Positions 11,218 through 23,904 of a stretch of DNA of 64,000 nt are shown here, piece after piece. A program made the translations under genes and the position numbers. The notes beneath the pieces were generated by a model, which ran no database searches, was not told the origin of the DNA, and was given only the letters and a program-made list of their open reading frames with translations. Position 1 is the first letter of the stretch. Each line of letters starts with the position of its first letter. Source of the DNA: Ailurus styani (taxonomy: Eukaryota > Chordata > Mammalia > Carnivora > Ailuridae); NCBI GenBank assembly GCA_002007465.1, contig LNAC01000135.1, positions 2,822,420-2,886,419 of the forward strand. Direction: 5' to 3'.

Positions 11218-12059
11218 CGGGGAAAAAACATTATATGGAATGGAAGTATACCTTAAATGAATTAGTTCTCGCTTTCCCTCAACTGAATGAGTTCGGCTTT
11301 GTCTGGGACTATACAATCAAACTTAAGTATTACTGCCCATTAGGTATTTAGTGGCAACAGTTCCAATTTCACTAGGGGATTTCAGAGGATCTAACTAACC
11401 AGCCCTTAGAGCAGTCATTGGCAACCTTCTTCCTGCCTCCAAACTCCTGAAGGATATAACATACTCCTATAGCAGGAGGGACTTTCTGTAGTTATGATGT
11501 TCATTCTAGTGAAAGCCCAGATACACCATGGTCAAGTAGGGGGAAGGGTATTATCTGCAGGGCATGAGGCACATGTGGCTCTAAAACTTTTACCCTCCCT
11601 CATTGAGATCATTGCTTTAGAGAATGAGTTTTGCAAAACAACTCTTGTGCTAACTAACCTCTCAGATGTTAAGCATCTTAGAGGAGAAAGATCTAAAACA
11701 TGGAGGTACTGACTGGGAGGCAAGGGTAATGGCAGTTTTGGTGTCATGATGGAGCAACAAAGAGAAGATGGTTTGACTCATTACTCTCCCCTTTTTTTTA
11801 TCATTTTATTCCTTGATTAGCTTTTCTATTATGAAAGGACTGCGATAGGTCTTGTTATAAAACGATTTGGCAGTTCAGACTACTGTGCATCTTTCTATTA
11901 GATGTAGCTACTGATTATAGCTTGGCTTACATTTTCCCAGACATTTTCTCTTTTCTGGTATATGTATATATGTATTTGTGTGTTTATGTGCATTTATCTT
12001 ATGCACTCACTAATATATATTTATACAACACACTTATTTGTAAATTTGCTTTTTGACCA
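11218..12059. other. Unique DNA, no gene seen
   Basis: Nothing recognised. The 72-codon frame 11494-11712 overlaps a frame on the other strand and is not supported. Confidence 0.5.
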
Positions 12060-13330
12060 AAACATCATAATGTTCATGTTTTACTAACGTTTTTTTTCTT
12101 CACCTAGCAATTTTATCAAAGATCTCTTTCCTTGTCAGTACTTATATAGGCCTACCTTATTCTTTTTAAAATGGCTGTGTTGTATCCCACAGTACAGGAG
12201 TTTCATAATGTATTTGTTCTCTTATAGATGGGTGTTTTGGATTATTTCTTTTTTGTTACTATTATAAACAAAGCTTCAATGAATATCATTGTATATTTGT
12301 GTATCTGTGTATTGTTGTGAGCATTACTATAGGATAGTTAATAAAAAGTAGAACCCAAGAGTGAAAAGATACATTTATTTTTAATATTGACACACACTGC
12401 TAAATTATTTGAAAAGGTGTCTGTGCCAATTATATTTTTTGTGTATAAGAACACCCATTCCTCTACATTTTTGTATTTTTTGTGTATAAGAACACCCATT
12501 CCTCTACGTTTCTATCCCCACTGAATATTACCAATCTTTAACATTTTTTCTAATGTGGTAGATAAAAGTCATTTTATTTTCACTGCTTTATTGGTAGAGT
12601 TTAACATATTTCTATGTTTTTGGCCATTTGTACTTTATCTGAGTGAATTGCCTATTCATGCTTTCATTTATTTTTTAATGGGGTTTTATGTATTCTTAGT
12701 AATTTGCAGATGCTTACAATATGACTCTTAACTGTTTGATATCTATTACAGTATTTTTTTCTGTGTTTTTTGGGGGACTTCTAATTTATCTTTTTCTGTA
12801 CAGTATTTGAAATCTTAATGCAGTTAAACCTCAAATTTTCTGTTTATGCCTTTTGAATTTTACATCATGATCATGACATTCTTCCCATCCTTAAATTTTT
12901 TAAAGTTTTTATCTTCTGAAGTTTTGTATTTAGGTAATATAAACTATATAGATTTTTAGATATTTAGATTTATAGGCCATCCGGAATTTATTTTTAAGAT
13001 TAATTCAAGTCAGAAGGTAACTAGGCTTATTAAAATATGAATAACATATTATTCCAATACCACAGGACACATTCTTCATCCTCTTCCACTCTAAAGGATA
13101 GTTCATCCTTTCCCAATGATCAAAATGTCTGTTTATCTTACACTAAATACCACAGACACATGGGTCTGTTTCTGCACTTCCTATTCTGTTCTGTGATTAA
13201 AACAGTGCCACACTGTTTTCGTTACTTTAAGGTGTATTTTTTATTAGCTGCAGGGTGAGTCCTTATTCCCCCACCCCAAAAATTTCTGGCTATTTTTCTA
13301 CATTTACCCTTCTATAGGCTATTCATTGTA
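12060..13330 (-). mobile_element. Old L1 fragment, antisense, 3' end into ORF2
   Basis: The order of motifs is that of an antisense L1 3' end: 'atggctgtgttgtatccca' (about 12170), 'gatgggtgttttggattat' (12226), 'gtgtctgtgccaattat' (12418), a 'tttggccatttgtactt' block (12619) and the ORF2-end-like 'ccaataccacaggacacatt' (13054). Strongly diverged. It carries an internal 41-bp tandem duplication. Confidence 0.65.
12433..12514. repeat. 41-bp tandem duplication
   Basis: Two copies, 12433-12473 and 12474-12514, each containing 'gtgtataagaacacccattc', differ at very few positions. The high identity in an otherwise decayed L1 shows the duplication is much younger than the L1. Confidence 0.95.
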
Positions 13331-13454
13331 GAATGTGGCAGTGATAATATCAGAGTTCTTTAGGGCTACAATTGAAGTGTGAAGGCAAGACCCTTTGTGT
13401 CACAGACGGAAGGAATGATTTGTCTCAGCTAAAAATGGGAAGTCATTCTTTTCT

Positions 13455-13520
13455 GTCTCCCATGTCTGGCCTGCTCTGGCTCATGGTAAGTACTCAATAA
13501 ATATTTATTGAGTGAATGGC
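13455..13520 (+). mobile_element. L2 3' terminus (likely)
   Basis: 'cccatgtctggcctg' ... 'gtaagtactcaataaatat' then 'ttattgagtgaatgg' is the standard LINE-2 3' terminus. Confidence 0.65.
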
Positions 13521-14719
13521 TAGGGTAAAATGATTTGAATGCACTGGTCTCCTATTTTCCAGCCTTTTGTTTGCCCTATTGAACCCCCTTGTCTCAGAAC
13601 ATACTGTGATAATAGTTCTGGGAAAACACGAATGTTCTCTTCTTGCAACATTGCAAGGAGAGGCTGTAATTGCTGTAGGCGGTGCTCCTTGGAGGCCTTT
13701 TGGACATGTAGAAACCTGAAAGCAAAATCAAAGAAACCATTGCTTTCTGTAATTATTTTTGTAGCCATGTTGCTTAGCGTGAGACATATGCACCTCCCTT
13801 CCATTTCTCTGCACAAGGGCACCTCCCTCGGCCTTCTGAGTATAGATTGATTCTCCATGCCAAGATTTGTGTAAGTGGATGTACAGAAATCACTGCTACC
13901 ACGACAATCTTGACACTGCCTTCTCCTTGATCTTTAGTTCTGGGTATATGTGGGTCTCTGTGCTTCACAGTCCAAGGGGGCCAGGGTCAGACACTGATTT
14001 TATTTCTCACCGTTCTCTCACGACCCCTTTTATTTTTTGCTATATTAGAAATACCACTTTAATTCTGTATTATGGTTAACGAAGGACCCCTTCTCACATT
14101 CCGGCACACCTTTTTTGATTAGAATATCATGCTCCTCCCCTCCCCAGCCTTCAAGAAAGACAACAGCAAAAGGCAACCAAACATACCTTGATAATCTTAT
14201 TCTTTGTGGGGGTTGGGTGGGGAGCACAAATTGAAATGTAGTCAGAGGCCAAACAGAAAGTGAAAGTAAGAGGAACAGGTTGGTGGTGTCAAATTAGACA
14301 GTAAGAAGAGGAGCCTGGAGCTAGACTGGAGAGGTCGTGCCCTCCCAAAATACAATCAGAATCTTATTTTTAAGGCCATACAAGCCAAACAAAATACATT
14401 TTGTGGCCGAATCTGGCCATTTACCAAAGATTTACTCTCCCTATTGAATCTATAGGGCACTGGATATTCTCAAGGGACCTCTTGGGATCTTTGAAATCAT
14501 ACACACCACCATGGCATTTCATTTCCTCATAAAATGCCACAGAGTATGTAAAAATTTTAAGTGGCCCCTTCAACAACAAAAGAAAACGTGGTAGTGAATA
14601 TAACAAAGTTGACTAGGGCCACTCACATAGCCTCACAATTTGATTTAGTGTCTCTGTAAAATTGTAAATTACTACGTTTAATAAACCTGTGGGTGGCTTG
14701 CAAATAGTCAAAACTGTTA

Positions 14720-14930
14720 CTGATAAATTTTTCAAATGCCAAGGTTGTACTGGCTTCCTTTTTTGCCTCCACCATAGGATCTTTGCACGCCTTGTTTCCA
14801 TTGAATGGAATGTACTTTCCAACTGCCCCAGCCCCTCCTTCCTCACTTCAGTTATTAACTCTAACTTACCTTTTCTATCTCAGCTCATTTTTGACGTCTT
14901 CAGAGAAGGCTTCCCTGATCTAGTCTAGAA
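14720..14930 (+). mobile_element. L2 fragment
   Basis: 'ggatctttgcacgccttgtt', 'ttggaatgtactttcc'-like sequence and 'cttcagagaaggcttccctg' appear in LINE-2 3'-region order. Confidence 0.65.
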
Positions 14931-15771
14931 CCATTTGCTTCCATTCATGATGCTTATGCTTCAAGAAGATGATTATTGGATTAAGGTCTGTCTTTGCCAT
15001 TAGACGGGTACAGATATGCTTACCATTTTCTCCTCAACAAAGTGCCTTAATACATAGTAATATTTCCTTATTGGACCTTTTCCTGCTGTGGCATGAGTGA
15101 ATGAATGTTCTGTAGACTTTTTTTTTTTTAATTTGTAGTTACTGGATTTTTTAAGGCAAAATTCACACAGCATAAAATTAACCATTTTAAAGTGAACAAT
15201 TCAGTGTATATATTTGAGTGTATTCACAGTGTTAGTGTAAGCACCACTTCTAACGCATTTTCATCTCCCCAAAAAGGAACTGTGTGCCCATTAAGCAATT
15301 CTCCTCTCCCCCAGCCCCTGCTGACCACCCGTCTGCATTCTGTCTCTATGGATTTACCTATTCTGGATATTTCATACAAATGAAATTGTATAGTAAGTGG
15401 CCTTTTATATCTGGTTTCATTTATTTAGCATAATGTTTTCAAGTTTCATTCACACTGTAGTGTATCAGTATTTCAATCCTTTTTGTGTCTAAATATTCCA
15501 TTGTATCTGTATACTTTAGTTTGTTTATCCATTCATCTATCGATGGACATTGGAGCTGTTTTCACTTTTTAGCTATTGTAAATAGTACTGCTGGGAACGT
15601 GTATGTACATGTATTTGTTTGAGTACCTGTTTTTAATTCTGTGGTAATTCTATGTTTAACTTTTTGAGGCATCACCAAATTGTTTTCCACAGCAGCTGCA
15701 CCATTTCACATTCTCACCAGCAAAGTCTAAGAGTTCCAATTTCTCCATATCCTCTTCAACACTTATCTTCC

Positions 15772-15970
15772 TTTTTGGGCGGGGGAGAGGAAGAGAGAGA
15801 ACGCGCACAGGGATGGGGTGTGGGAGGGGCAGAGGGGGAGAAAGAATATCAAGCAGGCTTGACGTTCAGCGTGGAACCCAGTACAGGGCTCAGTGTCATA
15901 ACCCTGGGAGGATGACCTGAACCAAAATCCAGAGTCTGATGCTTAACTGACTGAGCCACCCAGGAGCCCT
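15772..15970 (-). mobile_element. Carnivore SINE nested in L1
   Basis: Minus-strand head 'aactgactgagccacccagg' at right. Duplication ttatcttcc / ttattttcc at 15763-15771 and 15972-15980; the second copy equals the expected L1 sequence. Diverged older copy with a purine-rich body and a few CpGs. Confidence 0.9.
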
Positions 15971-16134
15971 GTTATTTTCCACTTTAAAAAAAAATTATAG
16001 CCATCCTAGTATGAAGTGGTGAAGTGGTACCTAATTGTGGTTTTGATTTGTATTTTCTTTGGGGAAATGTCTATTAAAGCCCTTTGCCCATTTTATAAGT
16101 TCACTCTCTTTCTGTTATTGAGTTGTGAAAGTTT

Positions 16135-16222
16135 TATATGTGTATATATATTTATATATGCACATACATTTATATATGTATGTATTTATATATATACATA
16201 TATTTATATGTGTGTATATGTT
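16135..16222. repeat. AT-rich (TATATG/TATATT) microsatellite
   Basis: Imperfect TATA/CATA/TTTA units inside the L1. The frame across it is low-complexity and not coding. Confidence 0.9.
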
Positions 16223-16690
16223 CTGGATACTAGACTCTTAATAGATGCATGATTTGCAAACATTTTCTCCCATTTTCTGGGTTGTCTTTAATATCTTGAT
16301 GGTGTCCTTTGAAGCACAATTAATCTATTTTTTCTTTTGTTGTTTGTGCTTATAGTGCCATATCTAAATATCGATTGCCAAATCCAAGGTCGTGAAGATT
16401 TACTCTTATGTTTTTTCCTAAGAGTCCTATGGTTTTAGCTCTCCTACTTAGATTTTCATCCATTTGAATTGGTCATTGTATGTGGTGTGAGGTACAGGTC
16501 CAACTTCATTCTTTTGCATGTGGATATCCAGTTGTCCCAGCATGCAACAGAAGGGACTGTTCTTTCCCCCACTGAATGATCTTGGCACCCTTGTTGAAAA
16601 TCAGTCAGCCATGGATATATGGGTTTATTTCTGGACTCTCAAGTCCATTCCATTTATCTAGCTGTCCTTATGCCAATACCACACTATTTT

Positions 16691-16873
16691 TAAAAAATAC
16701 TGTATTTATTTATTTTGAGAGAGAGCATGAGCGAGGAAGAGGAACAGAGGGAGAGGGAGAAGCAGACTCCCTGCCGAGCTGGGAGCCCAATGCAGAACTC
16801 AGTCCCAGGACCCTGGGATCATGACCCTAGCCAAAGGCAGACGCTCAACCAACTGAGCCACCCAGCTGCCCCA
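16691..16873 (-). mobile_element. Carnivore SINE nested in L1
   Basis: Minus-strand SINE with the head 'accaactgagccacccagct'. A perfect 14-bp duplication (taccacactatttt) of L1 sequence lies at 16677-16690 and 16875-16888. Confidence 0.95.
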
Positions 16874-16985
16874 GTACCACACTATTTTGATTACCATTGC
16901 TTTGTAGTAAGTTTTGAAGTCTGGAAGTGTTCATCTTCTAACTTTATTCTTATTTTCCAGTATTCTTTTGGCACAGAATAGTTTT

Positions 16986-18005
16986 TTCCTTGCAACTGAG
17001 ACTGTCTTATTCCTTTGTGCACCCCCTTCTCCATTCTTTGCACCACTTACATAGCCACGTGCCCTAAGATGCCCTTTTCTCCAGGTTTTCATCTTTTTTC
17101 ACAGCCACAAAGAAAGTTTCCAGGGAGAACTTAGGGTTTGCTGTGATTTTATGATGTGAACACTTTTAAGACTGGTATAGAATTCGATGAAATGATAATA
17201 GGGAGCTGTGATCTGGCACAGCCTCCTTCTGTAACCCATCCAGCTGGGACTCCCATACCCTCTTTTGTAATCGTCCACTTCCTTATCAGTGATTGATTTG
17301 TAAACAGTGGGAACATGAGGAAGGCACTCCTAATATTTCATACAACTCCTGGCCTTCAGTAAAAGCTTACTATGCCTACTTAGTATGTTACTAAATAAAG
17401 AAATCCCCGACCAGAAGAGTTTTTAAATTGTGATCTATGTTTTGTCTAAACCAATAGGCAAAATGCCATCAAAGCAAACTCTGCATGGAAGGCTGGTGGT
17501 AAAAAGTGGAGATATTTATTTTGCAATTAGCTAAGGCTAAGGGAGACTTTTCTGAATACTTTATTTGGCACCTCCATGTAGTCCATGCAGACCACTATGC
17601 TAACCACCCTCCTTGGAGGTTAGCAGCCTATTGAAATCCATTCCATCTGTTAGGGAAATTTATGCCTACCTGTGGTTTGGAAGATATGTTTACCTACAAC
17701 TGTAGCCTGAATTATAGTAGCACTTAAAGCTGGTGAGTTCTCCAGTGCCTTACACAGAATGGGGATTTTATACCCACATATCTACAAATGCGTCTAAGTT
17801 ACACATAGAGGAGCTATTGATATTTCATTTGTGATGTAACTATGTTGTTTATTTTTTTTTAACCACTATGTTTTTCATGGAATTGTAGGATTTAGACAAC
17901 TGGTTATCTGTTTTAGAGAAGGGTAATAAATATGTTAGCATTTCTCCCTCTACTACTTAGAGTAACTGGCGTTCTTGCTTTCCAGATTTTCAGTTTTTTG
18001 ATTAT
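16986..18005. other. Unique DNA, no gene seen
   Basis: No repeat or exon recognised. Confidence 0.5.
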
Positions 18006-18019
18006 AATAGAAACAGAAA

Positions 18020-18209
18020 GTTGCCTGGGTGGCTCAGTCAGTTAAGTGTCTGCCTTCAGCTCAGGTCATGATCTCTGGGTCCTGGGACAGAGCCCTGCAT
18101 TGGGCTTCCTGCCCAGCAGGGGAGTCTGCTTCTCTCTCCCCCTCTGCCCCTCCCCACTGCTTGTTCTCTCTCTCTCTCTCTCAAATAAATAAAAATCTTT
18201 TAAAAATAC
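18020..18209 (+). mobile_element. Carnivore SINE
   Basis: Plus-strand head 'gcctgggtggctcagtcagt', a CT-rich body, (CT)n, then a CAAATAAATAAA tail. Duplication aatagaaacagaa / aatagaaacaaaa at 18006-18018 and 18210-18222. Confidence 0.95.
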
Positions 18210-18222
18210 AATAGAAACAAAA

Positions 18223-20128
18223 TATTGCAGAAATGTTTTATTAAAAATAAAATCTTTTGTTGTACTTCTGCATCCTTGATGCCTAGTTTGATCTGCCTCT
18301 CTTGCTTTTGACATGCTATTTCAGTAACAAGAATGATTGGATGAAATACTGCAGGCACATTGCATTTAGCCTGAAGGGTGACTGTTAGCAAGTGAAAAGG
18401 TATTTGTCTTTCCCTTCCATCTTATAGATGAGCTTTTAGTGATCCAGATCTATTTCTCCTGTCCAAGTGAAGCTGGAAACAAAGAAGAATAAATAGTTCT
18501 TGGTCAGGCCTGAAGTGAAATGCCACACCTGCCAGTTAGGCCTGTAACCTGATTTCACTCCATTGTGTCGAGAAAAAGGTCAAATAGGGGCCAGCTGTTC
18601 CAAAGCAGGGTTTTTTTGTTTGTTTGTTTGTTTCAATCATTTCCTTATTCTTGTGAGTAGGAAGCTATGGTATAATTCAGTTAGGAGATACTCAAGCAGA
18701 TTAAGGAAGACTTACAAAGTCTCCTGTAGCCTGAGGAGTATATGAGAATTCTTACATCTTGGTTTCCTGATACCCAGGTTTGTTTGAAGATGTCTGACTC
18801 ATTGAATAAGCTCTATCTAAAGATATACCTGTGGTCTTCATATATTCTAGAGGCACACCCCCTTGCATTGACATTGGGAATGAGGTCATAGTAAATGCTC
18901 ATGCCACACCACCAGTGTGCCCTCGCCTGCCCTTTTGAAAAGTTGTAGGGACACAATTGCTAGTGTGGTCTAGGGTGGATATGTATGGGATTGCACAAAC
19001 AACCCGGAGTCAGGGCGAGTCTAAAGCAAGGTGGGAAGTAGGTTGAATTTGTCTTTGCAGCTCCGCTTTGCCATTCTTTCCCAAGACCTGCCCTACTAGT
19101 GACTGTCCTCTGTACTCCCCTTTGCAGCTCCTACCTTTGTGTTTAAGCACTCCCCACTGAAACTGTTCTCCCAGAACCACACCCAGCGCATGGGGCCTTT
19201 CGTGTTCTCCTTTGTACGTGCCTGTTCCTGTGTCCTACACCCTGGTTGACTAGTCCTTGATAAGGGGATAATAGGTTCAGTAATAGGAGCTAGTGGCCTG
19301 TGAGGTTGTATTTCAGAGAACAGCAGAATCTTGTGACTGGATGAAGGCTCAGGGTTGCATTGTGGTTGGGAGACTCCTTTTGAAGTTGACCTGCTGGTTG
19401 CTCACCCTGACAATTAACATCTGTAAGCTAGTTGTTTCCCCTCTCTGAACTTCACTTTCTTCCTCTGTAAAATGAGGGTTATGACCTTTCCTTCTGAGGG
19501 GAAATGGTCTGGATTACATGGGATATGTACATAACTCATGGGGCATAGTGACAAGCATATAGTATTCAGTAAGTAAATAAGTGTTCCTTTGCAAAAAAAA
19601 AAAATAGGGTGGAATGGAAGGGAATACAGAAATCATCTCATCTAACCTCTTGGAGAAACATACCCGCTGCAACCCAGTGAAGCGATTCCAGATGTAGAGG
19701 CAGAAACATGCAGCTGAGCCCTTTGACTCAGGGCTGTGGGCTGTCCCTGTCCTCAGGGCCAGCCTCAGTTCAAGTCTGATCTTGCTTCTGTGTGATCCCG
19801 GGATAGCATCTTTGGACCTGAAGACCCAAAGTGTTCCTGAAAGGGACTTGCTTCCCACAGATACACAGGCAGCCACCTGGACACCAGATTGTTTTCAATA
19901 TTAGCAACCCTGATGTTTTAAAAATACATTTGAGGAGGTACTCAATCCATTTTGTATGGTTTCCTCCTCTCCTGACAGGGCCTCTCTTTTTCTCTCCACA
20001 CCCACCTCTTGGCCACCATCTCATCCCGGCAGCTGCAGGGAAGATTTCTCTCCAGCTGTCTATCAAGTCTTCAAAAGCCAGCCGGGATGTAATTGTAATC
20101 TATTTTTCCACCCTCAATAGTCGTGGGT

Positions 20129-20129
<1 letters not shown>
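18223..20129. other. Mostly unique DNA with one MIR
   Basis: A MIR lies at 19360-19590. The stretch 19800-20300 is balanced in base content and resembles conserved noncoding DNA, but nothing functional can be named. Frames at 19514-19876 (-) and 19831-20130 (+) overlap each other and are unsupported. Confidence 0.5.
19360..19590 (+). mobile_element. MIR SINE
   Basis: Core motifs 'ccctctctgaacttcacttt', 'cttcctctgtaaaatgaggg' and the closing 'attcagtaagtaaataagt' are in MIR order on the plus strand. Confidence 0.85.

Positions 20130-20171
<42 letters not shown>
20130..20171. repeat. (CA)21 microsatellite
   Basis: Uninterrupted AC dinucleotide run, likely length-polymorphic. Confidence 1.
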
Positions 20172-20173
<2 letters not shown>

Positions 20174-21218
20174 CTCAAAATTGCAAGGAGACGGGAGCCA
20201 GAGCTGCCTCGTGACTCACACAGAGCCCAGTGTGGATAATTACTGCCATTCATTACTGGCCCAGGAAAGAAAACAAGGGTCCAGTTGGGTTTTAGTGAAC
20301 CAGAAGCCTGACGGATAAGAGGGAAGAAGGGGCCTGTGCTCCCTCCCTACTGCCTCCCTGCTCTGATAGCCCCTCATCCAATTCATTCTCATAGGCCATT
20401 CTCAGGAAAATAACATCCTGCTGGCTATTCCCCTCCCAGCTCACATCTTTTATTATGCTTATTTAATGTGCAGTTTAGAATTGGTATTGTGGCTAGATTT
20501 TGCGAAGCACTTCTCCCCAAAAGGCCTCAATAACCTTGAGCCAGGATCTTGACTTGCCCATTTTCCTGGTTGAGGGTTAAATAGGTTCTGTTTCATTAAT
20601 TCATCCAACCAACAGTTGTCATGAATTCACCACACAGTGCTAGATTCAGAGGGAAATGAAGCTGCATTCCTCCTGATGAAGGTTTTCCCCTCCCTACTTT
20701 AAACCTGCCTTGTAACATCTCTTGTAGATAGGCTATGATGCCATTTACTGGCTCCCAGTCAGTGCATTCTCTCCCTCCACTAAACTCCTTCAGTTATGCT
20801 GTCCTGTCCTGGGATCTTTCAGTGGATCTTTAACTTATGGAGGACAGAGAATATAGCCAATAAAAGGGAATTTATATATATATTATGTACATATTATATA
20901 CAATTATATATACATATTATACATTATATATTATATATATAATATATACATATTATATATAATATATAAGTATAATATATATACACACTTGCACACAAAA
21001 ATATGTCAACATCAGCTCTGAACACAGAATTTTATATATTGTTAGGTATTGTTTGTAGGCACTCGAGCAGTATTGAATGAATGAATGAATGAGTGAGTGA
21101 ATGTTCAAGTAAGGAACAATGTATTTTAAGCTAAATGTCTTAGGATGGCTGTGGGGAGAGGCAAGTCCTAACAGAAGAGTAAGATTTCAGTTAGTTGATA
21201 GAGATAGGAAGTCCTTCT
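20172..21218. other. Unique DNA with an AT microsatellite
   Basis: No gene recognised. The AT repeat is listed separately. Confidence 0.5.
20870..20990. repeat. AT-rich palindromic microsatellite
   Basis: About 120 bp of TATA/ATAT units with many self-complementary segments, for example 'attatatattatatatataa'. It could extrude as a cruciform. Confidence 0.9.
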
Positions 21219-21228
21219 AATGGGAAGT

Positions 21229-21338
21229 CCTGAGGGGCACCTGGCTCACTGAGTTTGGAAGAGCATGCAACTCTTGATCTCAGGGTCATGAGTTTGAGCC
21301 CCATGTCGCATGCAGAGATAGATAGGTAGGTAGGTAGG

Positions 21339-21396
<58 letters not shown>

Positions 21397-21405
21397 TAGA
21401 TTTAG
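21229..21405 (+). mobile_element. Short-type carnivore SINE with GATA tail
   Basis: Plus-strand short form ('gcaactcttgatctcagggt', 'catgagtttgagccccatgt'). The tail has become a (GATA)n array. Duplication aatgggaagt (10 bp) at 21219-21228 and 21406-21415. Confidence 0.9.
21314..21397. repeat. (GGTA)n/(GATA)n microsatellite
   Basis: About four GGTA units followed by about sixteen GATA units, grown from the tail of the SINE starting at 21229. Confidence 0.97.
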
Positions 21406-21415
21406 AATGGGAAGT

Positions 21416-23904
21416 GTTGGAAGAAAAGGGTCTCCTGCCGGAAGTAAATCTTTGGAAATAGAATGTGTAAAAGAGCATACTAAGGCTGCATTAGTCAGCA
21501 TTATTCAGTTTTGTCCACAGCTATGCTTCTCAAGGGTGGTTGAACGATAACCATGTATTTCATTTAGCATCAGCCATTCCTTCTAGGAGCTCATTAACTG
21601 TATGGAATTTGTATTATGTGGTTAAGGCCTTGAGTGATACTTTTAGTACAGTCAAATTTTACTTTAGATCATACACATCTTGTTGTCACTGTTTTATTGT
21701 TATTTTTTAGTCCTCAAGATGCTTAAATAGGACACAATGTCTCATCTCTTTTACTTTTGAATAGACTGGAGTTACAGGCATTAGAAGTAGCATTTAACTT
21801 ATGATTCATGGGAATCTGCTTTATTTTGTAGACAGATTCACTATTAATTGTCATTGAATTTTTAGGTGGAATAATTTTCTAAGTATTCTTACTGGGAACT
21901 CCAAGCATTACAACCTTCAAAACTCTAACCATACATGCACATGTTTACATACACACATACATACACATATATATATTTGTGTATGTGGGGGTATAAATGA
22001 TAAGGTGTATCTAATTTAAAGTTAATTATTTGAATTATTTTAGGTGTACCAATCCACTGAATTCTTCCCCAGTTGCTCCTAAACCAAATTATTCCCCGAA
22101 AAATCAACTGAAATTCTTCAAATGATCTCTGAGTGGATCATTTACTCTTCCAAAGAGCTTTTTTATTGTTGTTGATCCCCAAAACAATCTTCTCTAGCTG
22201 CATCTTCTGAATACTCATAGAATCTTTATTCTGAAATCTGAAAATGTTTATCTTGTCTACACATCTGTTTCTGGATGGGAAATTATCTTAGAAAATTGTA
22301 TTTTGATTTGTAATGATCTGTAGAGGATACCACACAACCTCTCTTGGTAGCTTATTGCCATACCTGATAATCTAGATAGTCAGCAGATATTTCCTGATGT
22401 GCAATCCACATCTCTCCTGCTGCTTTGGCTTGTTCCATTTGATTGTTATGATACTGATGTTATCCTACTCATGGTCCTTTTCTCAAGGCCAGGCAATCAC
22501 AGCATTTATAACTGAGTTGATAGTTACGGTCATATTCCGGTTTCCTTAAGTGCCTCCATCTTGAGCAGCCCTCTGAGTCCCAATTTTTGTAATGTGTCTG
22601 AGGAGCTGTGAGAATGCCATCTGTTCACAAGAATGGGGCCATACACTTAACTCTGAAGATGGCACTACTCATCCAAATCAAGATTGGAAACTTAGAGAAG
22701 CTTGCTTGCACACCTAGGTTGACCCTCACTTTGTAGGGAGATGTGACTATTTGAGAGTAATTGAATGGAAAGATGAACCTGGCATGGCCTTTATATAGCA
22801 TTTTTGTTTATTAAGTATAATTGCTATACTCAGCTTTGTATAAGGCATGGGAGTAATAAGATCAAATTAAGGAAAGCTACTTAGCTGGAATAGCAGGGAA
22901 GTTCCCTAATGAAGAGATCTGATAGACCATGGAATAGCCTTCCCCAGGAAGGCTGGTCTCACTGAGATGTGGTTACTTACCATGGAACGAAATTGTCCCC
23001 CCCACTGGATGCATCTCAGGCCCTTTTCATTTTGGTTTGTGACTTTGATTCAATTGGAAAAGTCTCACATCTGTTGTTGACTACCAAATGTTATGCTTCT
23101 CAAATTCTAGTTGTGGCAGAATCACCTAGTAAGCTTTTAAAGGCGGATTCTTGGGCCCCATTCCCAGAGATTCTTTTTCATCAGGTTTGTGTGTTATCTT
23201 GGAATCTTCGTGTTTACCACGTTTCCTACATGATTCTGATGTACATGTGTTGTAAACTCCAGTTTGAAAACCAGTGAGCTAGGGCCGCCTTGTAAGATTC
23301 CCGATAGTAAGTACATCTGTGAATTTTTATTTGTTCCCTATCCTCATTCTAATAGTCCACTTTGTTCTATATCCAGGGTCCCTTTTTCTTACAGAGAGAG
23401 ATCATGTTGGGTGGAGGAAATGTTTGGTGAAAGGCTAGAGGTTGGTCCTCTGTCCTGCTCCAAAGAGCCCCCGGCCTCACACAATCTGGCCTTCCCTCTC
23501 TTTCCTGTGAGGCAGCTTGGTGTAGGGCACTGTTTCTCAAAGTGCTATGGCATATTAACAGTTACTAGAAAAAAGGGGTTAGTGTGGGTTGGAGTCTGAT
23601 GATATCTAGCATCTATAAACATGAGAATCAAGGTCCAGGCCTTCCAGAGAGGGGGCTAGAAAAATCTCTGTCATGTGCTAAAGTTCTCACTAAGTGGGCA
23701 GAGCATTAACCCAGTGTAACTATTGTGTAATTTTAGAGAAACCCAGATATACCAATGGAACAAATGTAGTGAAATTGGAACTTGGGAAGAATAATTAAAG
23801 GGATCACCTACATACGGCTTATTTCTCTTACCACCACATTTCAGGCTTGCAGTACAAAACTAATTCCAGACCATATCCACCATATCTGGACCAAACTCCT
23901 ACAT
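21416..23904. other. Mostly unique DNA, no gene seen
   Basis: Contains the MER5A-like element at 23091-23276. A segment starting near 23527 ('cactgtttctcaaagtgcta') may be the end of another old hAT-type element. No exon recognised. Confidence 0.45.
23091..23276 (+). mobile_element. MER5A-like hAT (Charlie) MITE
   Basis: About 186 bp, the usual MER5A length. It has 'cttctcaaattctagttgtg', 'gcagaatcacctagtaagct', 'ttcttgggccccattcccag' and the closing inverted end 'tttgaaaaccagtg'. I could not find a clean 8-bp target duplication. Confidence 0.8.

Larger units (their letters stand above)
13331..15119. other. Mostly unique DNA with L2 pieces
   Basis: Holds two L2-like ends (13455-13520 and 14720-14930) and otherwise unassigned sequence. 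A 112-codon minus-strand frame at 13520-13858 is discussed as a finding; I do not call it a gene. Confidence 0.5.
15125..16985 (-). mobile_element. L1 3' end, antisense, well preserved
   Basis: From left to right the plus strand reads antisense L1 3' UTR ('aaagtgaacaattcagtgta', 'atccattcatctatcgatgg', 'ttgttttccacagcagctgc') and then ORF2 C-terminal sequence ('gattgccaaatccaaggtcg', 'atgtggatatccagttgtcc', 'gggtttatttctggactctc', 'gctttgtagtaagttttgaa'). Two SINEs (15772-15970 and 16691-16873) interrupt it, and an AT microsatellite sits at 16135-16222. The 5' part of the element is missing, as in most L1 copies. Confidence 0.9.

Noticed and set aside
21286..21501. Repetitive 'LSIYLSIY' peptide frames
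   Set aside because: Translation of the GATA microsatellite tail of a SINE.
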